A program made the translations under genes and the position numbers. A model generated the notes under the pieces. The model saw only the letters and a list, made by a program, of their open reading frames with translations. It was not told the origin of the DNA and ran no database searches. This document shows positions 7,534 to 15,333 of a stretch of 64,000 nt of DNA, one piece after another (the stretch's first letter is position 1; every line of letters begins with the position of its first letter). Source of the DNA: Paenibacillus wulumuqiensis (GTDB lineage: Bacteria > Bacillota > Bacilli > Paenibacillales > Paenibacillaceae); the NCBI RefSeq assembly GCF_000971965.1, contig NZ_LAQP01000001.1, positions 248,001 through 312,000 on the forward strand, in the 5' to 3' direction.

Positions 7534-9603
7534 ATGAAAGCTCAAAAATGGTTTGCCTCTCTTCTGGTGTCTTCTATGCTGATTATGCCTTTCACTTCCG
7601 TGTCTGCAGCAGCGGATACAACTACCGGTCAATACAGTCTGGACTTCAGTACAGCCAAATATACCGAGAAAACAATGACAGTCAACGGACAATCGATTAC
7701 TTTCCGTGCCTATGAGAATGTGGTCTATGTCGCCAATCCCATAGATACCAAATATGAAGTGATGAACATCTACATTCCTGAACAGTATTACAAGGACGAG
7801 AAGATCGGCAGCTATTCCACAGATACCGCGCCAATCTTCTTCCCGAACTCGATCGGCGGCTATATGCCAGCAGAACCGGGCAGCCCGGGACAGGGTATGG
7901 GCGGCGGCAATAATGCGGCACTGCTGGCTCTGTCCAAAGGATATGTGGTTGCGTCTCCGGGAGCGCGCGGCCGTACGACCCAGGACGAGAATGGCACCTA
8001 TACAGGCAAAGCGCCTGCAGCCATCGTCGATCTCAAGGCTGCCGTACGCTATCTGCGTCATAATGACAAGATCATGCCGGGGGATGCCGAGAAAATCATC
8101 TCCAATGGTACCAGTGCAGGAGGTGCCCTGTCCGCACTGCTCGGTGCAACCGGGAATAATGCAGACTATGAGCCATATCTGGAAGCGATCGGTGCAGCGG
8201 ATGAGCGTGATGATATCTTCGCGGTATCTGCCTATACACCGATCACCAATCTGGATAATGCCAATGCAGCATACGAATGGGAATTCAGCGGCATTAATGA
8301 CTACAGCAAGCTGGAAATATCCACCGATACGGATTACCATATCCAGCGCAAAACGGTAAAAGGCACGCTGAGTGCTGATCAGGAACAGGTCTCTGACGAA
8401 CTGAGCGCCATGTTCCCGGATTATGTGAACAGCCTGAATCTCAAAGATGAGGATGGCAATGCACTGACACTGGATGAAAAGGGGGAAGGCACATTCCGCG
8501 ATTATCTCAAATCGCTGGTGATCGCCTCTGCCCAGAAAGCACTCGACAGCGGAACCGATCTGTCCGGTAAAGACTGGATTACAATAGCCGACGGCAAAGT
8601 GACCGATATAAATTATAACGGGTACGTACAGTATCTGGGCCGGATGAAGACACCGGGCGCCTTTGATGCGTTGGATCTGAGTACCGGTGAGAATCAGCTG
8701 TTCGGTACAGCGACAACGGATACCCAGCACTTTACCGAGTATGCCCAGCAGCACAGTACGTCAGCAGGCAGCACGATGGCAGATGCCAGCATCATCAAAA
8801 TGATGAATCCGATGAACTATATCGGTACGGAAGGCACTGACACTACGCAAAACTGGAGAATCCGTTTTGGTACCAAAGATAGCGATACAGCCAATGCCAT
8901 CCCGGCGATTCTGGCGACAGCGCTGCAAAATAAAGGTTATACGGTAGACTTTTCTCTGCCATGGGACGTACCTCATAGCGGTGACTACGATCTACAGGAA
9001 CTGTTCACCTGGATGGCCGATCTTACCGGCGGTTCAGCGGTGAATTCCGGTGCGGCTTCCGATGCAAGCACCAGCACAGCCGGTGGCAATACCGGTATGC
9101 CGGGTACACCTCCAGGTGAGGATACCTATTCTGACACAGATGCCAAAGCTCCAGCAGGTGCCGATACTGCGTCTGTATCCGCGGGGGCTGCCGATATTTC
9201 GGTCACAGTTAATGGTCAAAAGGCGGTTACCAATGGCTATAACATCAAGGGCAGCAACTATTTTTCGCTGGAAAATATGGCAAGTATCCTGTCCGGCACT
9301 GCCAAAGCAATAAATGTAACAATCAGTGCCGATGCCAGTGAGATTAAGCTGACTTCCAATCAGCCGTATGCCGGCAGATACAGTAGATCCACACTCGCCA
9401 GTTCGGCTGCTGCAGTTCCAGTAACGACTAAAGTGTATCTGGATGGCAAGCCGGTATCGATCAGCGGATATAGTATCAATGGCAATTCCTATTTCAAAGT
9501 CCGTGATCTGGCCAAAGCCATGAATTTCAACGTAACCTGGAATGCTGCCAGCGGTACGCTCAACCTGGATACGGCTTCTGCTTACCAGGAGGAGACGAAA
9601 TAA
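7534..9603 (+). CDS. Secreted tannase/feruloyl-esterase-like hydrolase with C-terminal Cu-amine-oxidase-N-type domains
   Basis: 689 residues. Residues 1-26 are a signal peptide (cleavage near SVSA/AAD). The alpha/beta-hydrolase core carries a nucleophile elbow NGTSAGGALS (Ser about 194), a motif AADERDDIFAVSAYTPI, and a likely catalytic His near 481 (PWDVPHSGDYD). These resemble bacterial subtype B tannases, which cleave galloyl esters. A low-complexity linker (about 505-550) leads to two beta-rich units (VTVNGQKAVTNGYNIKG; VYLDGKPVSISGYSINGNS), similar to the wall-associated domain found at the N-terminus of copper amine oxidases. AAAAAGGAGATAATAC precedes the ATG. Tannase is the best guess; another aromatic-acid esterase is possible. 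Confidence 0.8.
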   Translation: MKAQKWFASLLVSSMLIMPFTSVSAAADTTTGQYSLDFSTAKYTEKTMTVNGQSITFRAYENVVYVANPIDTKYEVMNIYIPEQYYKDEKIGSYSTDTAPIFFPNSIGGYMPAEPGSPGQGMGGGNNAALLALSKGYVVASPGARGRTTQDENGTYTGKAPAAIVDLKAAVRYLRHNDKIMPGDAEKIISNGTSAGGALSALLGATGNNADYEPYLEAIGAADERDDIFAVSAYTPITNLDNANAAYEWEFSGINDYSKLEISTDTDYHIQRKTVKGTLSADQEQVSDELSAMFPDYVNSLNLKDEDGNALTLDEKGEGTFRDYLKSLVIASAQKALDSGTDLSGKDWITIADGKVTDINYNGYVQYLGRMKTPGAFDALDLSTGENQLFGTATTDTQHFTEYAQQHSTSAGSTMADASIIKMMNPMNYIGTEGTDTTQNWRIRFGTKDSDTANAIPAILATALQNKGYTVDFSLPWDVPHSGDYDLQELFTWMADLTGGSAVNSGAASDASTSTAGGNTGMPGTPPGEDTYSDTDAKAPAGADTASVSAGAADISVTVNGQKAVTNGYNIKGSNYFSLENMASILSGTAKAINVTISADASEIKLTSNQPYAGRYSRSTLASSAAAVPVTTKVYLDGKPVSISGYSINGNSYFKVRDLAKAMNFNVTWNAASGTLNLDTASAYQEETK

Positions 9604-9643
9604 GAAGAAATAAATGAATTAGAGTGATTTTGCAATCGTAAAT

Positions 9644-9683
9644 GAGCCAAACAGTGCATCCCAGTCTGTGTGGCTCGTTTTTT
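9644..9683 (+). terminator. Terminator after the esterase gene
   Basis: GAGCCAAACAG pairs with CTGTGTGGCTC (one mismatch), followed by six T, about 40 bases after the stop codon. Confidence 0.85.
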
Positions 9684-9958
9684 GTCTTCAATTCTGTTTT
9701 ACTTGTGTCATTTGTATGTTCTGTTTTGTATTTGCTCTTGCTTAGTCCAATTGTGTACAGCAAACAGGCGTTATACAGCAGACACTGCAGGAAAATAAGA
9801 TTGACTTTGCCCAGGTCTTATGCAGGGGATTGACACCTGTATGGTATTATAGAAACGCGAATGTACTGAGTTCAGGATACCATCCAATACACCCGTGAAC
9901 GGTGAACGGGAAATGATCATGCAGTATAGGCAGCAGGAGAAGACACAGGAGGGGCAAT
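9684..9958. other. Intergenic region upstream of the pentapeptide-repeat gene
   Basis: No supported gene. A TTGACA at 9830 and a TATTAT at 9845 are only 9 bases apart, too close for a standard promoter, so I do not call one. The stretch ends with AGGAGGGGCAAT, the ribosome binding site of the next gene. Confidence 0.4.
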
Positions 9959-10564
9959 ATGTATCAATATAGTGACCAGAAATATGAATCAATACGATTC
10001 GACGGGCAGGATCTGCGGTATGGGGAGATTGTACGCTGTGTGTTCCAGAACTGTACCTTTATGAACACGGCAATGGATGAGATTGATACAAGCCACTGCC
10101 GGTTTATCGAATGCGATTTCCGCGGCGTGACGTTGAACGGGTCGATACATACGGAATCGGCTTTTGAGAACTGCCGGTTCGATGGAGCCAATCTGTTCGC
10201 TGCCAAATTCAGCATGTGCAAAATGACGGGCTCGGACTTTGCCGGCGCACAGATGGACGGCATTACCCTGAACGGCGGAGACTGGGCATACACGAATCTG
10301 AGTCATATCAAGCTGGGGCGGCAGGACCTGAGAGGTATCCGTTTTTATGAGACCGACTTTTCCAATACAGATCTGGCCAAGGCGGATATGCGTGATTGTG
10401 ATATGACCGGTGCGAGTCTGGCCGGGACCAAGCTGCAGGGAGCGGATCTGCGTGGTGCGGTTCTGGAAGGCATTGATCTGAAGTCGATTAATGTACAGGG
10501 GGCGCGGATGGATCGGGAGCAGGCTGTACTGTTTATGCGGTCATATGGAGCCAAGGTGGACTAA
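9959..10564 (+). CDS. Pentapeptide-repeat protein
   Basis: 201 residues made almost wholly of A(D/N)LXX-type five-residue repeats (FDGANLFAAKFSMCKMTGSD, ADLRGAVLEGIDL), which fold as a right-handed square beta-helix. Length and layout match the Qnr/MfpA/McbG-like group. Some of these proteins mimic DNA and protect gyrase from quinolones, but many have no known role, and sequence alone does not tell them apart. AGGAGGGGCAAT precedes the ATG. It stands alone between terminators, with no transport or gyrase gene nearby. Confidence 0.88.
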   Translation: MYQYSDQKYESIRFDGQDLRYGEIVRCVFQNCTFMNTAMDEIDTSHCRFIECDFRGVTLNGSIHTESAFENCRFDGANLFAAKFSMCKMTGSDFAGAQMDGITLNGGDWAYTNLSHIKLGRQDLRGIRFYETDFSNTDLAKADMRDCDMTGASLAGTKLQGADLRGAVLEGIDLKSINVQGARMDREQAVLFMRSYGAKVD

Positions 10565-10671
10565 ACGCTCATGCTTCATTCACCTTCATTCACTGCCAGA
10601 CTAAAATTCAATAATTAAAAAAGTAATGGATGAATGACTGTGTTGATCCTATCGAAAATTAGCGTTAACAC

Positions 10672-10709
10672 AAACAGCCTGATGCGCGTAAACACATCAG
10701 CCTGTTTTT
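10672..10709. terminator. Bidirectional terminator-like hairpin
   Basis: AAACAGCCTGATG pairs with CATCAGCCTGTTT (one central mismatch) round a 10-base loop, with TTTTT on the plus strand. It lies between the pentapeptide gene and the inward-facing cupin remnant. Confidence 0.7.
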
Positions 10710-10762
10710 ACGTGCATCAAGCGGCACTTTTTCAGTCTATATATGGCCAAGTCTACCTTTTA

Positions 10763-10950
10763 TCATACGGATAATTGGTTGTACCATTCATCATTAACCG
10801 GTTCGAGCCATTCGGTCTGGCCGGGGGTAATCGCCAGGTGGACGAACCAGCTGTCAGCGGTGGCGCCGTGCCAGTGTTTTACGTTTGGTGGGATATTGAT
10901 CACATCGCCGGTTTTGATCAATTGGGCGTCGTTGCCTTCTTCCTGGTAGA
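10763..10950 (-). pseudogene. C-terminal remnant of a cupin-domain gene
   Basis: On the minus strand the frame encodes FYQEEGNDAQLIKTGDVINI, then PPNVKHWHGATADSWFVHLA and a tail ending WLEPVNDEWYNQLSV with a stop at 10763. This is the end of a small single-domain cupin with the metal-binding motif PPNVKHWHG. Upstream of about 10950 (minus-strand sense) the frame stays open but turns into the antisense of an aldo/keto reductase gene, so the N-terminal half is missing. No start or ribosome binding site belongs to it. I read it as a deletion remnant. Confidence 0.8.
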
Positions 10951-11347
10951 AGAACGGGAGATGCTGCCGCTGTGCCACGCGGAAGGAATCGGTGTGATTC
11001 CATACAGCCCGCTGGCTTCCGGCCAACTGACATGCGATCTGGATCAGTCTACCCTGCGCTCGGAGACCGATCAGATTCAGAAATCCAAGTACGATTCCAC
11101 CATGGACACAGACCGTGTAATTATCGAGCGTGTTGCTCAGCTGGCCAGTCGTTACGGCGTCTCCCGTGCCCAGATTGCCACGGCATGGATTCTGCAAAAA
11201 AGCCCGGTAAGCGCACCGATCATCGGAGCGACCAAAAACGCTCATCTGGAAGATGCTGTCCGGGCACTGGATGTGAAACTGACAACGGAGGATGTGGCTT
11301 TCCTTGAGGAGCCTTATGTACCGCATCCAGTCGTAGGCGCCAACTAG
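10948..11347 (+). pseudogene. C-terminal remnant of an aldo/keto reductase gene
   Basis: From about 10948 the plus strand encodes EEREMLPLCHAEGIGVIPYS and continues to ATAWILQKSPVSAPIIGATK and FLEEPYVPHPVVGAN, stop at 11345-11347. This is the last 130 residues or so of an aldo/keto reductase of the YrpG/YajO type, including the NADP-binding SAPIIGATK segment. The first 200 residues, with the catalytic Tyr, Lys and His, are absent. The sequence 5' of the junction is antisense cupin. The frame extends in-phase into that antisense sequence, but no native start exists. It is non-functional as an oxidoreductase. Confidence 0.85.
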
Positions 11348-11504
11348 AAATCCGAATAAAAAATGCGGGGACCAGCTTCTTTTCGCACCATGATCCAGAA
11401 ATGGTAAAAAAACTGGCAAATGTCAAAATACACGATTAAATATTATACAAATGAACAAATATAAGCGTATTCGATAGATTTTATAAGATAAAATGTCATT
11501 TTCG

Positions 11505-11533
11505 GGAGCAAATACACTATTTGCTCCTTTTTT
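11505..11533 (+). terminator. Terminator downstream of the reductase remnant
   Basis: GGAGCAAAT and ATTTGCTCC (9 bp, perfect) round a 5-base loop, followed by six T. It may be the surviving terminator of the lost aldo/keto reductase gene. Confidence 0.85.
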
Positions 11534-11937
11534 ACGTCAAATACCGATAAAATAGTGGATTTTATGAATAAAAGCAACGAAGGAAGAGAAGATTTTTGAA
11601 TAAATAAATTGATAATGATAAATAGCGCTTATTTTCTTACTAATAATATTATTTCAATATATGAAAAATTCACAATAATAAAACAAAATGTACCTAGTCA
11701 CTACCAGCAAAATCCAAAGTGAACAGCACCAATAATAAAAAAGAAAACTAAACCATCCCCCACAAATAAACAACAGAAACTTTTATAAATCACCTCAATA
11801 TTATCCCTATCCAAGAAGGTTGCCCAAAAATAATGCATTCACCATACTTTTGCTCCCCAATTCCATCCACACATCTGCAATAATATACTATAGCCTTTCC
11901 GCCAGGACAGGTATATTGATGTAAAAACACCGCTAAC
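11534..11937. other. AT-rich gene-free stretch
   Basis: About 400 bases, markedly richer in A and T than the surroundings, with no convincing coding frame on either strand. It must hold the promoter of the LysE gene, but I cannot place one with confidence. Confidence 0.5.
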
Positions 11938-12540
11938 ATGAAGAAAGGGGTTTTTCCCATCAGTATCCTGTCCTTTTTATTCTACTGCTTTATCGTCACT
12001 TTCACGCCCGGACCGAGCAACATTATCATTCTCTCCATTGCGCAAAAGGAAGGAACCGCACGGGCGCTTCGTTACACGTACGGTGCCACACTGGCATTCG
12101 GATTGCTGCTGACCGCATCGGCGCTGCTGAGCAGTACGCTGGCTGTCATTTTACCGAAAATCCTGGTCGGGATGCAGATTGTCGGCAGTCTGTATATGCT
12201 GTATCTGGCTTACCAGATCTCGCGCAAGTCCAAATCATCTGAACCGGGTACACCAGGCGGTATGGGAACATTTCGCTCCGGTTTTGTAACCCAGTTCGTC
12301 AATCCCAAAGTAGTCCTGTTTACGATGACCGTCATTCCGACGTTTATTATGCCTTACCATCCGGCTATTACAGGACTAATAGCCGGTGTACTGGGCATCA
12401 CCTGTATCGGTTTTCTTGCCTATGCAACATGGGTGATGTTTGGTACAATTTTTAAACAGTTTTTGCAGCGGTATCAGCGGGCAGCCAATCTGGTTATGAC
12501 CCTTTTCCTGGTCTATGCTGCCATTATGTTATGGGTATAA
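11938..12540 (+). CDS. LysE-family amino acid/metabolite exporter
   Basis: 200 residues with about six hydrophobic segments and the family's N-terminal signature FTPGPSNIIILS and a second conserved stretch GFVTQFVNPKVVLF. LysE/RhtB proteins export amino acids or related small molecules. The ATG at 11938 has no clear ribosome binding site. An AGAAAGGGG lies just inside the frame, so the true start could be a few codons later at a rare codon; the family usually starts directly at the ISILSFLFYCF-like segment. The AraC regulator 24 bases downstream probably controls it. Confidence 0.85.
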   Translation: MKKGVFPISILSFLFYCFIVTFTPGPSNIIILSIAQKEGTARALRYTYGATLAFGLLLTASALLSSTLAVILPKILVGMQIVGSLYMLYLAYQISRKSKSSEPGTPGGMGTFRSGFVTQFVNPKVVLFTMTVIPTFIMPYHPAITGLIAGVLGITCIGFLAYATWVMFGTIFKQFLQRYQRAANLVMTLFLVYAAIMLWV

Positions 12541-12564
12541 TTCACTGCGGGAGAGGTGAGTAGC

Positions 12565-13344
12565 GTGGAGAAATTTATTTACAGACAATCGGCTGGCATC
12601 ACGGCGTTATCGGCGAGCATTACCGATTTCACTTACAAAAGGCACTCCCATCAGGAATATGCGATGGGTGTCACTCTGCGGGGAATCCAGCATTTTACGA
12701 TGGACGGAAGTCTCCAACTGTCTCACCAAAACGGGGTCATGCTGTTCAATCCCGAGCAGGCTCATGATGGCATGGCGCATGATCGGAACGGACTGGATTA
12801 TGTGATGCTGTATATCGATCCGCCTCTGCTGCTCGAAGTAATGGAGAAAAAGGAAATCCTCCAGTTCGACACACCGATTGTATACGATCACCGACTCAAG
12901 CAGCGGATCGTGGCGCTCGGGCATGCCATATTAAATGAAAAAGATGAAGCCCTGTGCAGTGAACTGCTCGTATCGCTGACAGATGGATTGGCGGAGACGA
13001 ATCTTGCTGCTCCCCGCTATAAGGCGGACAACGGTATGCTTCGGGCAGCCAAGCATATGATCCACGATAACCTGGAGACGGTACTGCGGCTGGAGGAGAT
13101 CTGCGGAGAGCTGGGATTGTCCAAATTCCAGTTTATCCGTTTTTTCAAAATGCATACGGGGATCTCGCCGTACCAGTATTTTCTGAACTGCAAAATTGAG
13201 CGGGCCAAGCGGCTGATCGAGAAGAACCGTGATATCTACTCGGCTGTCGCAGAGTGCGGATTTGTGGATTTGACGCATTTGAACAAGCATTTCAAGAGTG
13301 TATATGGGACGACTGCGTATGAGTATCTTTTGCACCTGGGGTAG
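12565..13344 (+). CDS. AraC-family transcriptional regulator
   Basis: 259 residues: an N-terminal cupin-like sensing domain (RHSHQEYAMGVTLRG, FNPEQAHDG) and a C-terminal double helix-turn-helix (LRLEEICGELGLSKFQFIRF; IYSAVAECGFVDLTHLNKHF). The GTG at 12565 was chosen because GAGAGGTGAG precedes it at good spacing; the GTG at 12556 has none. It follows the LysE gene closely. AraC regulators of this type are often paired with LysE exporters and sense the exported compound. Ligand unknown. Confidence 0.9.
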   Translation: MEKFIYRQSAGITALSASITDFTYKRHSHQEYAMGVTLRGIQHFTMDGSLQLSHQNGVMLFNPEQAHDGMAHDRNGLDYVMLYIDPPLLLEVMEKKEILQFDTPIVYDHRLKQRIVALGHAILNEKDEALCSELLVSLTDGLAETNLAAPRYKADNGMLRAAKHMIHDNLETVLRLEEICGELGLSKFQFIRFFKMHTGISPYQYFLNCKIERAKRLIEKNRDIYSAVAECGFVDLTHLNKHFKSVYGTTAYEYLLHLG

Positions 13345-13446
13345 TCACTGTCAAAGTTACGGTGCTACTGAGGACATGCGCTCCGGAAAGCTTTGATTAT
13401 AGGGACAGGTAAAGAATTAGGGGCTTTTAATCGAATAGGTTTATGT

Positions 13447-13477
13447 AAAAGATTGCTGAATGAGGCAGTCTTTTTTA
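13447..13477 (+). terminator. Terminator after the AraC gene
   Basis: AAAAGATTGCT pairs with AGGCAGTCTTTT (two G-T pairs), with a short loop and a run of T. It separates the LysE/AraC unit from the metallophore operon. Confidence 0.75.
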
Positions 13478-13496
13478 TTTGGATAAAAAACAAATG

Positions 13497-13524
13497 TTGA
13501 CAGTATTTACAGTCGTATTATATG
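13497..13524 (+). promoter_or_regulatory. Promoter of the cnt metallophore operon
   Basis: TTGACA at 13497-13502 and TATATG at 13519-13524, spacer 16. The -35 is perfect; overlapping TATTAT and TTATAT alternatives make the -10 uncertain. The Zur box begins 11 bases downstream. Confidence 0.6.
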
Positions 13525-13534
13525 CTTATCGATG

Positions 13535-13556
13535 ATAATCGTAATCATTACTATTA
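13535..13556. promoter_or_regulatory. Zur box controlling the cnt operon
   Basis: The core TCGTAATCATTACTA matches the Gram-positive Zur consensus TCGTAATNATTACGA at all but one position, within AATCGTAATCATTACTATT. It lies just downstream of the promoter, so zinc-loaded Zur would block transcription. Two closely related sites precede the zinc-binding lipoprotein gene at 42734. A Fur site is less likely: the 7-1-7 Fur pattern fits less well. Confidence 0.85.
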
Positions 13557-13611
13557 TTAAAGCGTAATGGTCATTGTGTTTCTTCAATCATCGGGTCGGA
13601 GGAGATGAGAC

Positions 13612-14451
13612 ATGAAGCAGGAAGTGGATTTTGTGAAATGCAGTCCTACGCAGAATATGACGGTTCTCGTGCGTACAAAGCATCCGGTGGAAGAGCATCT
13701 GCCTATCGCTGCCCGGCTGATGTCGTATGACAGTGTGCATGCCGAGCAGGTAGGCTTTGTCGGTGAACCGGTAATGTATCCGGAGGCTGCGGCTCACCTG
13801 CGGATGGCCGGAGGTGAATTTTGCGGTAATGCCTGTATGGCACTTGCAGCGCTGCTGGCAGCAGAGAGTGGGATGAGCCGGGGCGATGATGCGGTCAGGA
13901 TCAGACTGGAGACGTCCGGGACGGATGAGCTGATCGACTGCCAGGTACGGCTGGTAGAGGGTGGCTATTATTGCAGAATTGCTATGCCCGTACCCGAACA
14001 GATTCGCCGCCGTACGCTGCGTGATAATAAGCAGGACTGGGATGCCATAGAGCTGCGCTACCAGGATGCTATTCATCTGGTGATGGAAGTGAAGCAGTTC
14101 AGCCGTACGATTCGAGAAGAAGCCGAGAGGATCGCCATCAAGATCGGTGCCGACGAACCGGTGAGCATGATCGGCATTCTGCTCTATGATGCGGAATCCG
14201 GCGAGATGGCGCCGCTCATTTATGTACCGTTGATGGACAGTCTCGTCTGGGAGAGAGGCTGCGGCTCGGGAACGGCTTCGATGGGAGCGTATCTGGCGTG
14301 GACGAACCGGAGGAGCATCACTGCGGATATACGTCAGCCGGGTGGGGTCATCCATGTTGCCGCCGAGTATGGACAGCGTGGTCTCGGTAAAGTAGAGATC
14401 GAAGGGGCTGTTGGCATTGTTGCTGAAGGCAGAGCTTTTATCCATGCCTAA
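13612..14451 (+). CDS. cntK: Histidine racemase of opine-metallophore synthesis
   Basis: 279 residues, diaminopimelate-epimerase fold. The two catalytic Cys are in GGEFCGNAC (Cys71) and ERGCGSGT (Cys217), matching the Cys72/Cys219 pair of S. aureus CntK. CntK converts L-histidine to D-histidine, the first building block of staphylopine. GGAGGAGATGAGAC precedes the ATG. It is the first gene of a nine-gene operon in the S. aureus order. Its presence separates this locus from pseudopaline-type loci, which lack the racemase and use L-His. DAP epimerase itself is unlikely, given the neighbours. Confidence 0.92.
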   Translation: MKQEVDFVKCSPTQNMTVLVRTKHPVEEHLPIAARLMSYDSVHAEQVGFVGEPVMYPEAAAHLRMAGGEFCGNACMALAALLAAESGMSRGDDAVRIRLETSGTDELIDCQVRLVEGGYYCRIAMPVPEQIRRRTLRDNKQDWDAIELRYQDAIHLVMEVKQFSRTIREEAERIAIKIGADEPVSMIGILLYDAESGEMAPLIYVPLMDSLVWERGCGSGTASMGAYLAWTNRRSITADIRQPGGVIHVAAEYGQRGLGKVEIEGAVGIVAEGRAFIHA

Positions 14452-14529
14452 CGCAGGGAAAAGTGACAAGCAGAAAATAAATGATTAGACAGATTAACAC
14501 CACATAACAGTGTGATTGGAGTGATCCGA

Positions 14530-15333
14530 ATGGAGAAATTGTTAACTTTTCAGGATGAATTAAATGATTACCGAGAGTATTTTCACAGAGCGGCCGCGCA
14601 GTATGACCAGACGATGGCACATCATCTGGAATTGCAGCAGTTGATTGATGAGTATTCCCGCTTTGTTATCAATCCGTCTAACCATGTGATATGGGAACAA
14701 TTACAAGAGGAGAGAAGTGATGAATTGTCTCTGATCGCCGACGATCTGCGGCAAATATCTGCCCGGTGTGTGGCGATTATGGAAAAGTATCGTGCGCTGA
14801 AGCTGCTGGATGGCAGCAGCGGGATTACCGATTATTTTCGGAATATCGAGTCCTGTATCGAGCAGGAGTTTAGCGGATTCCAGGTCACTTCCGCATCCAG
14901 AGTGCTGATGGTCGGATCGGGTTCATTTCCAATGACTCCGCTGCTGATTGCCAGACGAACCGGAGCCGAAGTAGTCGGCATCGATATTGATGAAGAATCG
15001 GTACAGCTGGGTAGAGCGATTGTGGACCAGCTGGGTCAGGGACTGAATATCCGGCTGCTGTCTAATCCGGTAGAAGAGCTGGAATTTACAGGGACGGCGA
15101 CTCATATCATTTTCAGTTCTACCGTTGAGCAGAAATACGATATTATGGATCGATTATATCCTTTAACAGGTAAAGAGGTCATTGTCGCAATGAGGTACGG
15201 GGATGGACTGAAGTCACTGTTCAACTTTCCATCTCAGGAGACCGACTCCCGAAAATGGCAGCAGGCGGGCAAGATCCTGCGGCCGGATCAGGTATTCGAT
15301 ATTGCACTGTACCGAAAGGAGAACATCCGATGA
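14530..15333 (+). CDS. cntL: Nicotianamine synthase-like aminobutyrate transferase
   Basis: 267 residues: an N-terminal helical part (1-115) and a Rossmann domain with SAM-binding residues (VLMVGSGSFPMTPLLIARRT, then VGIDIDEESVQLGRAI). CntL moves an aminobutyrate unit from S-adenosylmethionine to D-histidine. The ATG at 14530 follows TTGGAGTGATCCGA; the upstream GTG at 14512 lacks a site. Its last bases overlap the cntM start (ATGA). Size and position match CntL of staphylopine loci. Confidence 0.92.
   Translation: MEKLLTFQDELNDYREYFHRAAAQYDQTMAHHLELQQLIDEYSRFVINPSNHVIWEQLQEERSDELSLIADDLRQISARCVAIMEKYRALKLLDGSSGITDYFRNIESCIEQEFSGFQVTSASRVLMVGSGSFPMTPLLIARRTGAEVVGIDIDEESVQLGRAIVDQLGQGLNIRLLSNPVEELEFTGTATHIIFSSTVEQKYDIMDRLYPLTGKEVIVAMRYGDGLKSLFNFPSQETDSRKWQQAGKILRPDQVFDIALYRKENIR

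Noticed and set aside
7456-8754. Long open frame on the minus strand opposite the esterase
   Set aside because: Antisense to an intact signal-peptide esterase gene; composition is Ile/Cys/Arg-rich as expected of a shadow frame.
9801-9853. Promoter for the pentapeptide-repeat gene
   Set aside because: TTGACA/TTGACT and TATTAT/TATAGA boxes exist, but no pair has a spacer of 15-19 bases.
10743-11419. Chimeric reading frames on both strands over the cupin/reductase scar taken as new genes
   Set aside because: In each, one half is the real end of a known family and the other half is antisense of the other family; no native start exists.
13535-13556. Fur box instead of Zur box upstream of cntK
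   Set aside because: The sequence fits the Zur core with one mismatch and the operon is a zinc/nickel metallophore; the Fur 7-1-7 pattern fits less well.
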